In this document: in pieces, positions 7,575 to 16,637 of the stretch
Numbering within the stretch: position 1 is the first letter of the stretch
How the letters are laid out: every line of letters begins with the position of its first letter
NCBI RefSeq assembly: GCF_039536325.1
Contig: NZ_BAAAYO010000008.1
Coordinates: 186,001-250,000 of the forward strand
Source of the DNA: Paenibacillus_AB hodogayensis
GTDB lineage: Bacteria; Bacillota; Bacilli; Paenibacillales; NBRC-103111
Length of the DNA stretch: 64,000 nt
Direction: 5' to 3'
The notes under the pieces: generated by a model
What the model saw: only the letters and a program-made list of their open reading frames with translations
Told to the model about the DNA's origin: nothing
The model's database searches: none
Made by a program: the position numbers and the translations under genes

Positions 7575-10142
7575 TCAGGATAAAACCCGGTTGTTATGCT
7601 GCTCCATTGTCAACAGCACTTCGCGCGGCTTGCTGCCCTCGTACGGGCCGACGACCCCTTTCGCTTCGAGGGAGTCGATCAGCCGGGCCGCTCGCGCATA
7701 GCCGACGCGCATGCGCCGCTGCAGCAGCGAGACGGATGCCTGCTTCGCCTCGACGACAATCTGAACCGCTTGATCGTACAGCTCATCCTCGTACTCGTCC
7801 TCCGCTTCGGACTGCTCTTCCACCTCAGGCACCATTTCCTCCTGATAGATGGCTTCTTCCTGGTTTTTGCAGAAGTCGACGATCGCTTCGACCTCCTGGT
7901 CGGACAGAAACGCGCCCTGGACCCGGATCGGCTTCGATGCTCCGACAGGCAGGAACAGCATGTCCCCGCGTCCAAGCAGCTTCTCGGCGCCAACCATATC
8001 GAGAATGGTCCGGGAATCGACCTGGGACGATACGCCGAAGGCGATCCGCGACGGTACGTTCGCTTTGATCAACCCGGTAATGACGTCAACCGAAGGACGC
8101 TGGGTGGCGATGATCAGATGGATACCGGCCGCTCTGGCTTTCTGGGCGAGACGGCAGATGGAATCCTCCACATCGTTGGCTGCAACCATCATCAAGTCGG
8201 CCAGCTCGTCGAGAATGACGACGATATACGGCAGCGCTTCGCCGCCCTCCTGCTTCTCCGCGATCATGTTGTTGTAACCTTCGATATTACGCGTAGCGTA
8301 CTTCGAGAACAGCTCGTACCGCTTCTCCATCTCGCCGACGATCTTCTTGAGCGCCAAGGACGCTCTCCGCGGATCGGTGACGACCGGAGCGAGCAAGTGC
8401 GGAATGCCGTTATACATATTCAACTCGACCATCTTCGGGTCGATCATGAGAAACTTGACTTCGTCCGGCTTCGCCTTGTACAAAATGCTCGTAATGATAC
8501 CGTTGATGCATACCGACTTGCCTGAACCGGTAGCGCCGGCGACGAGCAGATGGGGCATTTTGGCCAGATTACCCACGATGGCTTGTCCGGAAATGTCGCG
8601 CCCGAAGGCGATCGACAGCTTCGAGCTGGATTCCTGGAAAACGGAGCTTTCCATCACCTCGCGCATCGTGACCATCGCGACCTCCGCGTTCGGCACCTCG
8701 ATGCCGATGGCCGACTTGCCGGGAATCGGGGCTTCCATGCGGATATCTTTGGCCGCCAAAGCCAGTGCGATATCGTCGGTAAGCCCGACGACCTTGCTCA
8801 CCTTCACGCCGACGTCCGGCATAATTTCGTACCGGGTTACAGCCGGTCCTCTGACGACATCGAGCACCTTCGTCCGGACGCCAAAGCTTTCGAGCGTCGT
8901 CTCCAGCTTGCGGGCGATCGATTTATAGTCGACCGCATCGCCGCCTTTGCCGGAATTGCCGGGTTTGGCCAGCAGCGAGAAGGAAGGGAGCACGTAAGGC
9001 TTGGCCGGAGGACGTTCGGGAGGAGCGGCAAACGTCACGTCGATCTCTCCCTGCCCCTCTACCGGAAGCTTGATCTTCATTTGATTCGAAGGCTGTTGAT
9101 ACGCACCGGGAGCCGGAAGCGCCTGTACGGCGGCAGGAATAGCCGGAATAACCGCCGGGAGCGTTTCTCCGGGGCCTTCGTCCTCCACGTCCTCGACATG
9201 CTCCTGAAAATCGCGGATACGGGGAAACTCGGATTCCGCCTGCTCCTCATCCTCCTCGTCTTGGTCAAGCACGGGAGCGGGCTTCCGTTTATGCTCGTCC
9301 GCCGAATAGACGACTTCCTCGAGCGGCTCGTCGTCCTCTGTATCTGCGGCAGGCTTCTGCTTCTTTTGCAGCAGCTGGAAAAAGACCGGTTTCTTCTTCT
9401 CGCGCATCACGACCGGTCCGGTCAGCTCGTCCTCGTAGTCGTCCTCCAGCTGCACCTGCGGCTGCGTCGCCTTGCGCGTGCGCACCGGCTTAGGCCCTTC
9501 TGGAGCTTTCATCAACTGAAACATTTGCGAGAACGTATCCTTCAGACGCAGCCCGCTTCCACGGAACAGCCGTCTTACTTTGCTTCCCATATCGACATAA
9601 GAAAGACCGGTCACCAGGATAAAGCCGATGGCGAACAGCGAATATTCGATCAGCCGCGCCCCCAGATTGTCGAACAGGAAGTACAGGCACGCATACAGCA
9701 CCGCCCCGATCATCCCGCCTCCCACCTGGTGGGAAAGCACCTGGTTGTTTTGCGGACTCAGCCCGTCGATCAGGCTGGACCACGTCTGGCCGACGATCCA
9801 TCGTGCCGACATCATCTCGCCGTTCGGATCGAGCAGTTGAAACATCGTTATATGGTTCATGATCAGGAAGCCCAGCACGATTAGCAATACGCCGGATCGT
9901 CTTGCCGTCCATCCGTGCGGCCAGCCTCGGCGAATCATCACGTACAAGCCTATGCAGATGAAGATGATCGGAACGACCCAATCGAACACCCCGAGAAAGA
10001 AACGAAACAAATACATGAGCGAACGAGCGACGGAGCCTTCGTGAGACAAAGCGATGACGGAGAAAATAAGGATGAGGATGCCGTACAGTTCGAATTTCAG
10101 CTGAGTCGTGAGCGATCCGCTTTTTTTCCGTCTTTTGGCCAA
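7575..10142 (-). CDS. spoIIIE: DNA translocase SpoIIIE/FtsK
   Basis: An 855-residue FtsK/SpoIIIE family protein. Four or five N-terminal membrane helices (about residues 15-190) are followed by an acidic, Pro-rich linker (about 200-370), the alpha/beta motor (about 370-760) with Walker A GATGSGKS and Walker B VVILDELADLMM, and a C-terminal gamma winged-helix domain (from VVEAKQASVSLLQRRMRVGY) that reads orienting sequences. It pumps chromosomal DNA across the septum into the forespore and clears DNA from vegetative septa. The start codon is TTG, with GGGAGGTG upstream. Its position between tepA-ylzJ and the ymf genes is that of Bacillus spoIIIE. Confidence 0.94.
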   Translation of the reverse strand: MAKRRKKSGSLTTQLKFELYGILILIFSVIALSHEGSVARSLMYLFRFFLGVFDWVVPIIFICIGLYVMIRRGWPHGWTARRSGVLLIVLGFLIMNHITMFQLLDPNGEMMSARWIVGQTWSSLIDGLSPQNNQVLSHQVGGGMIGAVLYACLYFLFDNLGARLIEYSLFAIGFILVTGLSYVDMGSKVRRLFRGSGLRLKDTFSQMFQLMKAPEGPKPVRTRKATQPQVQLEDDYEDELTGPVVMREKKKPVFFQLLQKKQKPAADTEDDEPLEEVVYSADEHKRKPAPVLDQDEEDEEQAESEFPRIRDFQEHVEDVEDEGPGETLPAVIPAIPAAVQALPAPGAYQQPSNQMKIKLPVEGQGEIDVTFAAPPERPPAKPYVLPSFSLLAKPGNSGKGGDAVDYKSIARKLETTLESFGVRTKVLDVVRGPAVTRYEIMPDVGVKVSKVVGLTDDIALALAAKDIRMEAPIPGKSAIGIEVPNAEVAMVTMREVMESSVFQESSSKLSIAFGRDISGQAIVGNLAKMPHLLVAGATGSGKSVCINGIITSILYKAKPDEVKFLMIDPKMVELNMYNGIPHLLAPVVTDPRRASLALKKIVGEMEKRYELFSKYATRNIEGYNNMIAEKQEGGEALPYIVVILDELADLMMVAANDVEDSICRLAQKARAAGIHLIIATQRPSVDVITGLIKANVPSRIAFGVSSQVDSRTILDMVGAEKLLGRGDMLFLPVGASKPIRVQGAFLSDQEVEAIVDFCKNQEEAIYQEEMVPEVEEQSEAEDEYEDELYDQAVQIVVEAKQASVSLLQRRMRVGYARAARLIDSLEAKGVVGPYEGSKPREVLLTMEQHNNRVLS

Positions 10143-10214
10143 AACGGCACACCTCCCATATCCAAACGGATTCCTATGTATTCGGGCAAGGACATTCTTC
10201 GAAAGAGCGTATTT

Positions 10215-10223
10215 ATTATATCA
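10215..10223 (-). promoter_or_regulatory. extended -10 promoter of spoIIIE
   Basis: TGATATAAT on the minus strand, about 75 bases before the TTG start, just after the ylzJ terminator. The -35 (TTGAGC at 19 bases) is weak. Confidence 0.5.
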
Positions 10224-10270
10224 TACTTTCCATAATTCGGCTCAAATAAAAAACGTATGTTCGCTTTTTT

Positions 10271-10306
10271 TCGACAAAGCAAAGAGCCCCACGCGGACGT
10301 GGAGCT
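10271..10306 (-). terminator. rho-independent terminator after ylzJ
   Basis: AGCTCCACG pairs with CGTGGGGCT (9 bp with G-T pairs) around TCCG; the minus strand then reads CTTTGCTTTG. Confidence 0.75.
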
Positions 10307-10330
10307 TCAGCATACGACAAACGTTTCTTA

Positions 10331-10549
10331 TTAATCCGGCCTAAAGTCGATCAGTTTGCCGGGGGCGTAGTCCGGATTCAAATAATGCGCCGGCTCGGGA
10401 GTAAGCAATCGGACGATTTTACCCTGGTAAGGGGAGATTTGCTCGATTTGCATCAACACGCCATGAATCGTCATTTCCGTCGTCTCGGGAAGCTCCCGAT
10501 CGGCCCCCTCCAGCACTTGCTCCAGCGGAACTACGGTGTATAAAATCAT
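10331..10549 (-). CDS. ylzJ: YlzJ-like protein
   Basis: A 72-residue acidic protein matching the YlzJ-like family (ILYTVVPLEQVLEG at the N-terminus, LNPDYAPGKLI at the C-terminus). Function unknown. Its ATG overlaps the tepA stop by 4 bases (ATGA) and a terminator follows, so it is the second and last gene of a tepA-ylzJ unit. The constant pairing with tepA in spore formers suggests a linked role, but this is inference. Confidence 0.8.
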   Translation of the reverse strand: MILYTVVPLEQVLEGADRELPETTEMTIHGVLMQIEQISPYQGKIVRLLTPEPAHYLNPDYAPGKLIDFRPD

Positions 10550-11289
10550 TGCACCAGCGCCCCTTTGGTCCCGCCACGGTACTGATCGATCCGCGTATTC
10601 AGCTGTTTGATCGCTTCGCCTACCCCGCCCACCGCATCGATAAGGCCATGCTTAACCGCATCGGCTCCGATGACGGTCGTCCCGATATCCCGGGTCAGCT
10701 CCCCGGTCTTGAACATCAGCTCTTTCAGCTTCGCCTCCGGCACTTTCGAATGGCTGGTAATGAAGCGCAGCACCCGCTCCTGCATTTTATCCAAATATTC
10801 GAACGTCTGCGGCACCCCGATGACCAGTCCGTTCAGACGGATCGGGTGAATGGTCATCGTCGCCGTTTCGGCGATCAGCGAGTAGTCGGCCGATACCGCG
10901 ATCGGCACCCCGATGCTATGGCCGCCCCCCAGGACGAGCGTGACTTTGGGCTTCGATAGCGAAGCGATCATCTCGGCAATCGCCAGCCCGGCTTCCACGT
11001 CGCCTCCGACGGTATTGAGAATAATTAGAATACCCTCGATTTTCGGGTTCTGCTCGGCGGCGACCAGTTGGGGGATCAAATGTTCGTATTTGGTCGTTTT
11101 ATTTTGCGGCGGCAGCACCATATGCCCTTCTACCTGACCGATAATCGTCATGCAGTAAATGTTCGATTCCGCTGCCGGAGTCATCGTCTGACCCAACTGC
11201 TGGATCGCTTCTATCGCTACGTTCTTTTTGTCGGCCACTTCCGGTTGAGGCTGCGGTTGCTCCGCTTCGTTGGTTAGTTTCGTCGGCAT
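10546..11289 (-). CDS. tepA: ClpP-family serine protease TepA
   Basis: A 247-residue ClpP/crotonase-fold protease of the TepA (translocation-enhancing protein) group. Catalytic Ser lies in GGGHSIGVPIAVS and His in TMTIHPI; the ClpP Gly-rich ILNTVGGDVEAGLAIAE segment precedes them. There is a charged, Gln/Pro-rich N-terminal tail of about 40 residues and no clear signal peptide. In Bacillus TepA is linked to efficient secretion of precursor proteins and to spore germination. GGAGGAGGATT precedes the ATG. Confidence 0.9.
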   Translation of the reverse strand: MPTKLTNEAEQPQPQPEVADKKNVAIEAIQQLGQTMTPAAESNIYCMTIIGQVEGHMVLPPQNKTTKYEHLIPQLVAAEQNPKIEGILIILNTVGGDVEAGLAIAEMIASLSKPKVTLVLGGGHSIGVPIAVSADYSLIAETATMTIHPIRLNGLVIGVPQTFEYLDKMQERVLRFITSHSKVPEAKLKELMFKTGELTRDIGTTVIGADAVKHGLIDAVGGVGEAIKQLNTRIDQYRGGTKGALVQ

Positions 11290-11401
11290 GCCTGAATCCT
11301 CCTCCTGTTGTCTCCCATAGTATGAATTGACTGCCGGTTTTTATCCGATTTGTCCGGTTGGTAAAGGTTTGCTCCGCCATCATGCGGGCTCGCTTCGTCG
11401 G

Positions 11402-11410
11402 ATTATAACA
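11402..11410 (-). promoter_or_regulatory. extended -10 promoter of tepA
   Basis: TGTTATAAT on the minus strand directly after the rnj terminator and about 110 bases before the tepA ATG. The -35 region overlaps the terminator stem and has no clear match. Confidence 0.5.
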
Positions 11411-11415
11411 AATAA

Positions 11416-11437
11416 CCTCCCCGTCTGGACGGGGAGG
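11416..11437 (-). terminator. rho-independent terminator after rnj
   Basis: CCTCCCCGTC and its complement GGGGAGG form a GC-rich 8-bp stem around CCAGA; the minus strand continues TTATTTGTTAT. Confidence 0.75.
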
Positions 11438-11492
11438 GTTGGTTCAAACGTGTTCGGGTATCAATGGGTTCAGTGACTAGCGTTCTGCCTCA

Positions 11493-13169
11493 TTACACTT
11501 CCATAATGATCGGCAAAATCATTGGTCTTCTTCGGGTTTGTTCATATAAAAATCGTCCGAGTGCATCTTTTACATGGGTTTTGAGCGAAGCCCACTCATT
11601 CACGTTCTCGACCATAAGCCGGTTCAACGTGCTGCTTACGATCCGGTTTGCCTCGTCCAGCAAGCCTTCCGATTCGCGTACGTACACGAACCCGCGGGAG
11701 ATGATGTCCGGTCCGGACATGATCGTACCGTCTTGCTTGCTCAGCGTGACGACGACGACGAGAATGCCGTCTTGGGACAACAGCTTGCGGTCGCGCAATA
11801 CGATGTTGCCCACGTCGCCGACGCCCAGCCCGTCAATCAGCACATTGCCGCAGGAGACGCGCGGTCCTCTGCGGGCAATGCCGCCTTGAATTTCCACCGT
11901 ATCGCCAATGTCCACGATGAAAATATCTTCGCGGTCGATGCCGACCGCCTCGGCCAGCAAAGCGTGCTGGCGGAGCATCCGGTACTCGCCGTGAATCGGA
12001 ATGAAATATTTGGGCTTCATGATGTTCAGCATCAGCTTCAATTCTTCCTGGCTACCGTGACCGGATACGTGTACACCCGTCACCGAGCCCGATCCGTAAA
12101 TGACGTTCGCTCCGATGCGGAACAATTCGTCTACGGTTCTTCCGACGAACCGTTCGTTGCCCGGAATCGGCGTAGCCGCAATCACGACCGTATCGCCAGG
12201 CAGGATGTCCACTTTGCGGTGATTCGAACGTGCCATCCGCGTCAGAGCGGACATCGGCTCGCCTTGGCTACCCGTGGACAGAATGACGACGCGGTCGGCC
12301 GCCAGCTTGTTCACTTCTTCCGGCTCGATCAGCATGCCGTCCGGAATATGCAAGTAGCCGAGCTCGCTTGCGATATTTACGACGTTGACCATGCTTCTCC
12401 CGATTACGGCCATCTTCCGGCGCGTAGTTTCCGCCGCATTGATCACCTGTTGAATCCGGTGAACGTTGGAAGCGAACGTGGCAACGATTACGCGCTGCTT
12501 GGCTTTGCGGAACACTTCCTCCAGCTCCACCCCGACCGTACGCTCCGAGCCGGTGTAACCCGCACGCTCGGCGTTGGTACTGTCGGACAGCAGGGCAAGA
12601 ACGCCACGGCTGCCGATGTCGGCCATTTTATGCAAATCGGCGTATTGATCGTTGACCGGTGTCTGATCGAATTTGAAGTCCCCCGTATGAACGACGAGTC
12701 CTTCCGGAGTATCGAGGCAGACGCCGACCGAATCGGGAATGCTGTGATTCGTTTTGAAGAACGTAGCCTTCATCGTACCGAGCTGCACTTCCGAATCTGC
12801 GTTGATCAAAATTCGTTTCGTTTCGCCGAGCAAGTTCGCTTCCTTCAGCTTGCCCTCGATCAGGCCAAGCGTCAGCTTGGTACCGTAAACCGGAACGTTC
12901 AGGGAGCGCAAAATGTATGGCAAACCGCCGATGTGATCCTCATGGCCGTGCGTAATCAAAATCCCTCTGACTTTATCGCGGTTCTCCGTTAAATACGAGA
13001 TATCGGGGATAACGATATCAATGCCGAGCATGTCCTCCTCCGGGAACTTCAATCCGGAATCGATAACGACAATGTCGTTGGCATACTGCACGACATACAT
13101 GTTTTTTCCGATTTCGCCCACGCCGCCCAGAGCGAAAATGGATACTTTATCTATATTTTTTTTTGACAA
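11493..13169 (-). CDS. rnj: ribonuclease J
   Basis: A 558-residue metallo-beta-lactamase/beta-CASP ribonuclease. The zinc motif HGHEDH is complete (residues 74-79), further metal ligands are visible in TNHSIPDS and VHTGDFKFD, and the beta-CASP and C-terminal regions (VHVSGHGSQEE, FIPIHGEYRML) are intact. It should have 5'-3' exonuclease and endonuclease activity in mRNA decay and rRNA maturation. The position next to dapA is that of rnjB in Bacillus, but the intact metal site looks like RNase J1, so I do not assign A or B. The start is TTG, with AGGAGGG six bases upstream. Confidence 0.93.
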   Translation of the reverse strand: MSKKNIDKVSIFALGGVGEIGKNMYVVQYANDIVVIDSGLKFPEEDMLGIDIVIPDISYLTENRDKVRGILITHGHEDHIGGLPYILRSLNVPVYGTKLTLGLIEGKLKEANLLGETKRILINADSEVQLGTMKATFFKTNHSIPDSVGVCLDTPEGLVVHTGDFKFDQTPVNDQYADLHKMADIGSRGVLALLSDSTNAERAGYTGSERTVGVELEEVFRKAKQRVIVATFASNVHRIQQVINAAETTRRKMAVIGRSMVNVVNIASELGYLHIPDGMLIEPEEVNKLAADRVVILSTGSQGEPMSALTRMARSNHRKVDILPGDTVVIAATPIPGNERFVGRTVDELFRIGANVIYGSGSVTGVHVSGHGSQEELKLMLNIMKPKYFIPIHGEYRMLRQHALLAEAVGIDREDIFIVDIGDTVEIQGGIARRGPRVSCGNVLIDGLGVGDVGNIVLRDRKLLSQDGILVVVVTLSKQDGTIMSGPDIISRGFVYVRESEGLLDEANRIVSSTLNRLMVENVNEWASLKTHVKDALGRFLYEQTRRRPMILPIIMEV

Positions 13170-13251
13170 GTCTAACCCTCCTAGGTTTTTTTGACGACGA
13201 TCTTTATATATTCCCAGACCAAAGATAACCCGAACCAGTCACTTGTGATCC

Positions 13252-13281
13252 ATTATACATGAATCGGATAGGCGAATACAA
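13252..13281 (-). promoter_or_regulatory. sigma-A promoter of rnj
   Basis: TTGTAT (13281-13276), 18-base spacer, TATAAT (13257-13252) on the minus strand, with a leader of about 75 bases before the TTG start. Confidence 0.7.
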
Positions 13282-13331
13282 GTCGCGTCGTTTAACCGTT
13301 TTCTTGCCGTGCTCTTAGCGTAACCGAAAAA

Positions 13332-13358
13332 CAAAAAACCGATGCTTGTCGGCATCGG
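13332..13358 (-). terminator. rho-independent terminator after dapA
   Basis: CCGATGC pairs with GCATCGG (7 bp) around CGACAA; the minus strand then reads TTTTTTGTTTTT. It closes the dpaA-dpaB-asd-dapG-dapA operon. Confidence 0.85.
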
Positions 13359-13374
13359 CTTTGGGTTCGATTGT

Positions 13375-14256
13375 TTACTTCCGGAAAAGCTCCTCGATAA
13401 AACGTCCCTCTTCCTCCGTAGCTTGCAGGAGCGGCAGGCGGACGCCGCCTACGGGCAATCCGTGCAAGCCGAGCGCGTACTTGACCGGAACCGGGTTCGG
13501 CACGCGGTGAGGGCAGTTGAACAGCCCGTGGAATACGGGGCGAAGCTTGGCATGCCACTGGATCGCCTGCTGCACGTCTCCGTTCACGAACGAATTCACC
13601 ATTTGCTTCATTTCCTTGCCAATCACATGCCCGGCTACGCTGACGATCCCGTATGCCCCGACGGAAAGCATCGGAAGCGTCAAAATATCATCGCCGCTGT
13701 ATACCTTGAAGCCGTCAGGCGCATGGGCGGTCAGCTCCGACAGCAGATCAAAGTCGCCATGGGCTTCCTTCGAAGCGACGACATTCGGCAGTTGAGCGAG
13801 TTTCAGCGTCGTGGCGGCGGATACGTTGATGCCCGTACGCGAAGGGATGTTGTACAGCATGACCGGCAGCTTCGTCGCTTGCGCAGCCGCCTTGAAATGC
13901 TCGTAGATGCCTTCTTGCGAAGGTCTATTGTAATAAGGAGCGACAAGCAGCACGCCGTCGACTCCCGCAGCCTCGGCTTCTTTCGTCAGATGAATCGTAT
14001 GCGCCGTATCGTAGCTGCCTGTGCCGGCAATGATGCGGCAGCGGCCTCTCGCCTGCTCGACCGCCAGCTTAAACAGGCCGATTTTCTCCTCGTCGGTAAG
14101 CGTCGGAGATTCCCCCGTAGTCCCGCAGACGACTAGACTGTCTGCTTGCTGCTCCTCGATCAGAAAATCAATCAGCTTTCTCGTTTGAGCCCAGTCGACC
14201 TGAAGCTGCGAATCGAACGGGGTGACCATGGCGGTAATGACTCTTCCGAAATCCAC
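13375..14256 (-). CDS. dapA: 4-hydroxy-tetrahydrodipicolinate synthase
   Basis: A 293-residue DapA. It condenses pyruvate with aspartate semialdehyde through a Schiff base on Lys163 (VASKEAHGD); the catalytic triad Tyr135 (PVMLYNIP) and the CGTTGE segment (44-49) are present. Its product is the precursor of diaminopimelate and lysine and, in the mother cell, of dipicolinate through DpaAB upstream in the same operon. A short insertion (NCPHRVPNPVPVKYAL) near residue 250 precedes the conserved NPxPVKYAL. The start is GTG, with TAGGAGGAAC upstream. Confidence 0.94.
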   Translation of the reverse strand: MDFGRVITAMVTPFDSQLQVDWAQTRKLIDFLIEEQQADSLVVCGTTGESPTLTDEEKIGLFKLAVEQARGRCRIIAGTGSYDTAHTIHLTKEAEAAGVDGVLLVAPYYNRPSQEGIYEHFKAAAQATKLPVMLYNIPSRTGINVSAATTLKLAQLPNVVASKEAHGDFDLLSELTAHAPDGFKVYSGDDILTLPMLSVGAYGIVSVAGHVIGKEMKQMVNSFVNGDVQQAIQWHAKLRPVFHGLFNCPHRVPNPVPVKYALGLHGLPVGGVRLPLLQATEEEGRFIEELFRK

Positions 14257-14278
14257 TACAAGTTCCTCCTAAAAGCTT

Positions 14279-15499
14279 CTATGGTTTATCCAGCTGAAAC
14301 GAATGATGCAGCGCGCGGATCGCTTCCTCCATGTCCGTCTCCTTCACCAGCACCCAGATCGTGGCATTCGAATCGGCCGACTGCAGGATCGGAATGTCGA
14401 TCATAGTAAGCGCTTCGACGATACGAGCCATAATGCCCGGAACCCCATTCATTCCCCCGCCGATGATCGACACTTTAGCGCAGCCGGTAACGTATTCGGG
14501 CGTATAGCCTAAGCCATTCAGCACGGATGCGGCCCGCTCCGTTTCATGATGAAACACCGTATACGAGACGCCGGATACATTGACATTGATAAAATCAACG
14601 CTGATCTGCCGTTGGGCCATCGCCTTGAACACGTTCAAAGACAGGTCGTACTGCCCTTCCTGCGCCGCTACCTTAATCTGCGTAATCGGCGACACGTGAG
14701 CGATTCCCGTCACGAAGCGGTCCTTCAACCGGGCGTCGGGCAACCTGACGTCATCGGCGCGTGTGACCAGCGTGCCTTCATCGTCGGAGAATGTGGAGCG
14801 TACCCGTATGGGGATGCCGGCTTCCATGGCGACCTCCACCGCGCGCGGATGGATCACTTTGGCGCCTTGATAAGCCATATTGCATATCTCCGCATACGTC
14901 ACCCGTTCAATCGGCTTAGCTTTGCTGACGATACGCGGATCTGCGGTAAAAATACCGCTGACGTCCGTGAAGATGTCCACAAACTCCGCGCGTAGAGCGG
15001 AGCCGAGCGCCGTAGCGGTCGTATCGCTTCCGCCCCGCCCCAGCGTTGTGATGTCGCCTTGCGCGGTTTCTCCCTGAAAGCCGGGAACGATCACAACCTT
15101 CCCCTCGGACAAAGCCTGCACGATACGGGAAGGTTGGATCGATTCGATGCGGGCGTCGCCGTACCGGTCGTTCGTGCGGATTCCCGCCTGCGCTCCGGTC
15201 AGGACGGTGGCCGGAATCTGCTCGGCTTCCAGCAGACTGCACATAAGCGCTGCGGAAATCACTTCTCCGCAGTGCAGCAATAAATCTTTTTCTCTTGCGG
15301 GAATGCGGTTGCCGTTCAAACGAACAAGCTCCAGCAATGAATCGGTGGCGTACGGCTCCCCTTTTCTGCCCATTGCGGAAACGACTACGACAAGGTGGTA
15401 CGAATCGGCCAAGGCACGCTTGATATGACCGATGGCATAAGATCTGGCCCGGGCGTCGGAGAGGGAAGTTCCGCCGAACTTCTGTACCAAGGTACGCAT
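14279..15499 (-). CDS. dapG: aspartate kinase (DapG type)
   Basis: A 406-residue aspartokinase. The kinase domain opens with VQKFGGTSLSD and carries TLGRGGSDTTA; two C-terminal ACT domains (from about residue 265) include NVSGVSYTVFHHE and ADSNATIWVLV. The placement beside dapA and asd is that of dapG, the diaminopimelate-inhibited isozyme of Bacillus; the effector here is inferred from position. The start at ATG 15499 has GGAGGGAAG upstream; a frame to 15592 overlaps asd and has no site. Confidence 0.92.
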   Translation of the reverse strand: MRTLVQKFGGTSLSDARARSYAIGHIKRALADSYHLVVVVSAMGRKGEPYATDSLLELVRLNGNRIPAREKDLLLHCGEVISAALMCSLLEAEQIPATVLTGAQAGIRTNDRYGDARIESIQPSRIVQALSEGKVVIVPGFQGETAQGDITTLGRGGSDTTATALGSALRAEFVDIFTDVSGIFTADPRIVSKAKPIERVTYAEICNMAYQGAKVIHPRAVEVAMEAGIPIRVRSTFSDDEGTLVTRADDVRLPDARLKDRFVTGIAHVSPITQIKVAAQEGQYDLSLNVFKAMAQRQISVDFINVNVSGVSYTVFHHETERAASVLNGLGYTPEYVTGCAKVSIIGGGMNGVPGIMARIVEALTMIDIPILQSADSNATIWVLVKETDMEEAIRALHHSFQLDKP

Positions 15500-15554
15500 C
15501 AGCTTCCCTCCAGGCCGGTTGTCGGAACCGCTCCCGCGGTTCCCTTCATCCGGA

Positions 15555-16601
15555 TTACACTTCTTTTTGCTCGATGGCGATATACTCGGCAATCTGCACG
15601 GCGTTCCAAGCGGCGCCCTTCAGCAAATTATCCGACACGATCCACATGTTGAGCGCGCGCGGATTGGACAAGTCGCGACGTACCCGTCCGACAAACGTTT
15701 CCAGCTTGCCGGCGGCATCGGTCGCAAGCGGATACAGCTGTTCTTCCGGGCTGTCCACGAGCTCGATGCCCGGCGCTTCGGCCAGCAGCGACTTGACGTC
15801 GGCCACCTCGAAATCTTCCTTCAACTCGACATAGACGGATTCGGAATGTCCGTACACGACAGGGATCCGCACACAAGTGGCCGTTACTTCGAGCGTAGCG
15901 TCGCTCATGATTTTTTTCGTTTCGTCTATCATTTTCATTTCTTCATAAGTAAAGCCGTTTTCCGTAAACTTGTCGATTTGCGGAATGGCGTTGAATGCGA
16001 TTTGGTGTTTGACCGGCAACGAGGACACGGGCAAAATATCCGGATTGGCCTCTCGGCCTTCCAGCACTTCCTTCGACTGGCGCTCCATTTCCTGAATCGC
16101 CTTTGCTCCGGCTCCCGATACCGCCTGATAAGTGGATACGATAATGCGGGATATGCCGTAACGGTCGTACAACGGCTTCAGAGCGGCAACCATCTGGATG
16201 GTGGAGCAATTCGGGTTGGCAATGACGCCTTTATGCTCGCTGATCTTGTCGATGTTGACCTCCGGCACGACAAGCGGCGTTTCCGGGTCCATCCGGAAAG
16301 CGCTTGTATTGTCGATGCAGACAGCGCCTTGCTCTACCGCATGGGGCACGAGCTTGCGACTGATGTCGCCGCCCGCGCTGAACAAAGCGATATCGATCCC
16401 TTTAAAACTTTCGGGTGTCGCTTCCTCGATCGTTATTTCGCGGTCTTTGAACTTCTTTTTCGTGCCGGCGGAACGCGCGGACGAAAGCAGCTTCAGCTCG
16501 TTCACCGGAAAATCCCGTTCGGCCAGCAGGCGGATGATTTGCTCTCCGACCGCGCCGGTTGCACCGACTACAGCGACATTAAAAAGTTTTTGGTTCGACA
16601 T
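15555..16601 (-). CDS. asd: aspartate-semialdehyde dehydrogenase
   Basis: A 348-residue Asd. An N-terminal NADP-binding GATGAVG motif (residues 13-19) and the active-site Cys in NPNCST (near residue 131) are present, with the catalytic His in VRIPVVYGHSE. It reduces aspartyl phosphate to aspartate semialdehyde, the DapA substrate. It lies between dpaB and dapG, so one transcript supplies all steps from aspartate to dihydrodipicolinate and dipicolinate. Confidence 0.95.
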   Translation of the reverse strand: MSNQKLFNVAVVGATGAVGEQIIRLLAERDFPVNELKLLSSARSAGTKKKFKDREITIEEATPESFKGIDIALFSAGGDISRKLVPHAVEQGAVCIDNTSAFRMDPETPLVVPEVNIDKISEHKGVIANPNCSTIQMVAALKPLYDRYGISRIIVSTYQAVSGAGAKAIQEMERQSKEVLEGREANPDILPVSSLPVKHQIAFNAIPQIDKFTENGFTYEEMKMIDETKKIMSDATLEVTATCVRIPVVYGHSESVYVELKEDFEVADVKSLLAEAPGIELVDSPEEQLYPLATDAAGKLETFVGRVRRDLSNPRALNMWIVSDNLLKGAAWNAVQIAEYIAIEQKEV

Positions 16602-16637
16602 GACTTGGTTCTCCCCTTATAAGTTTTAGAATAATGA

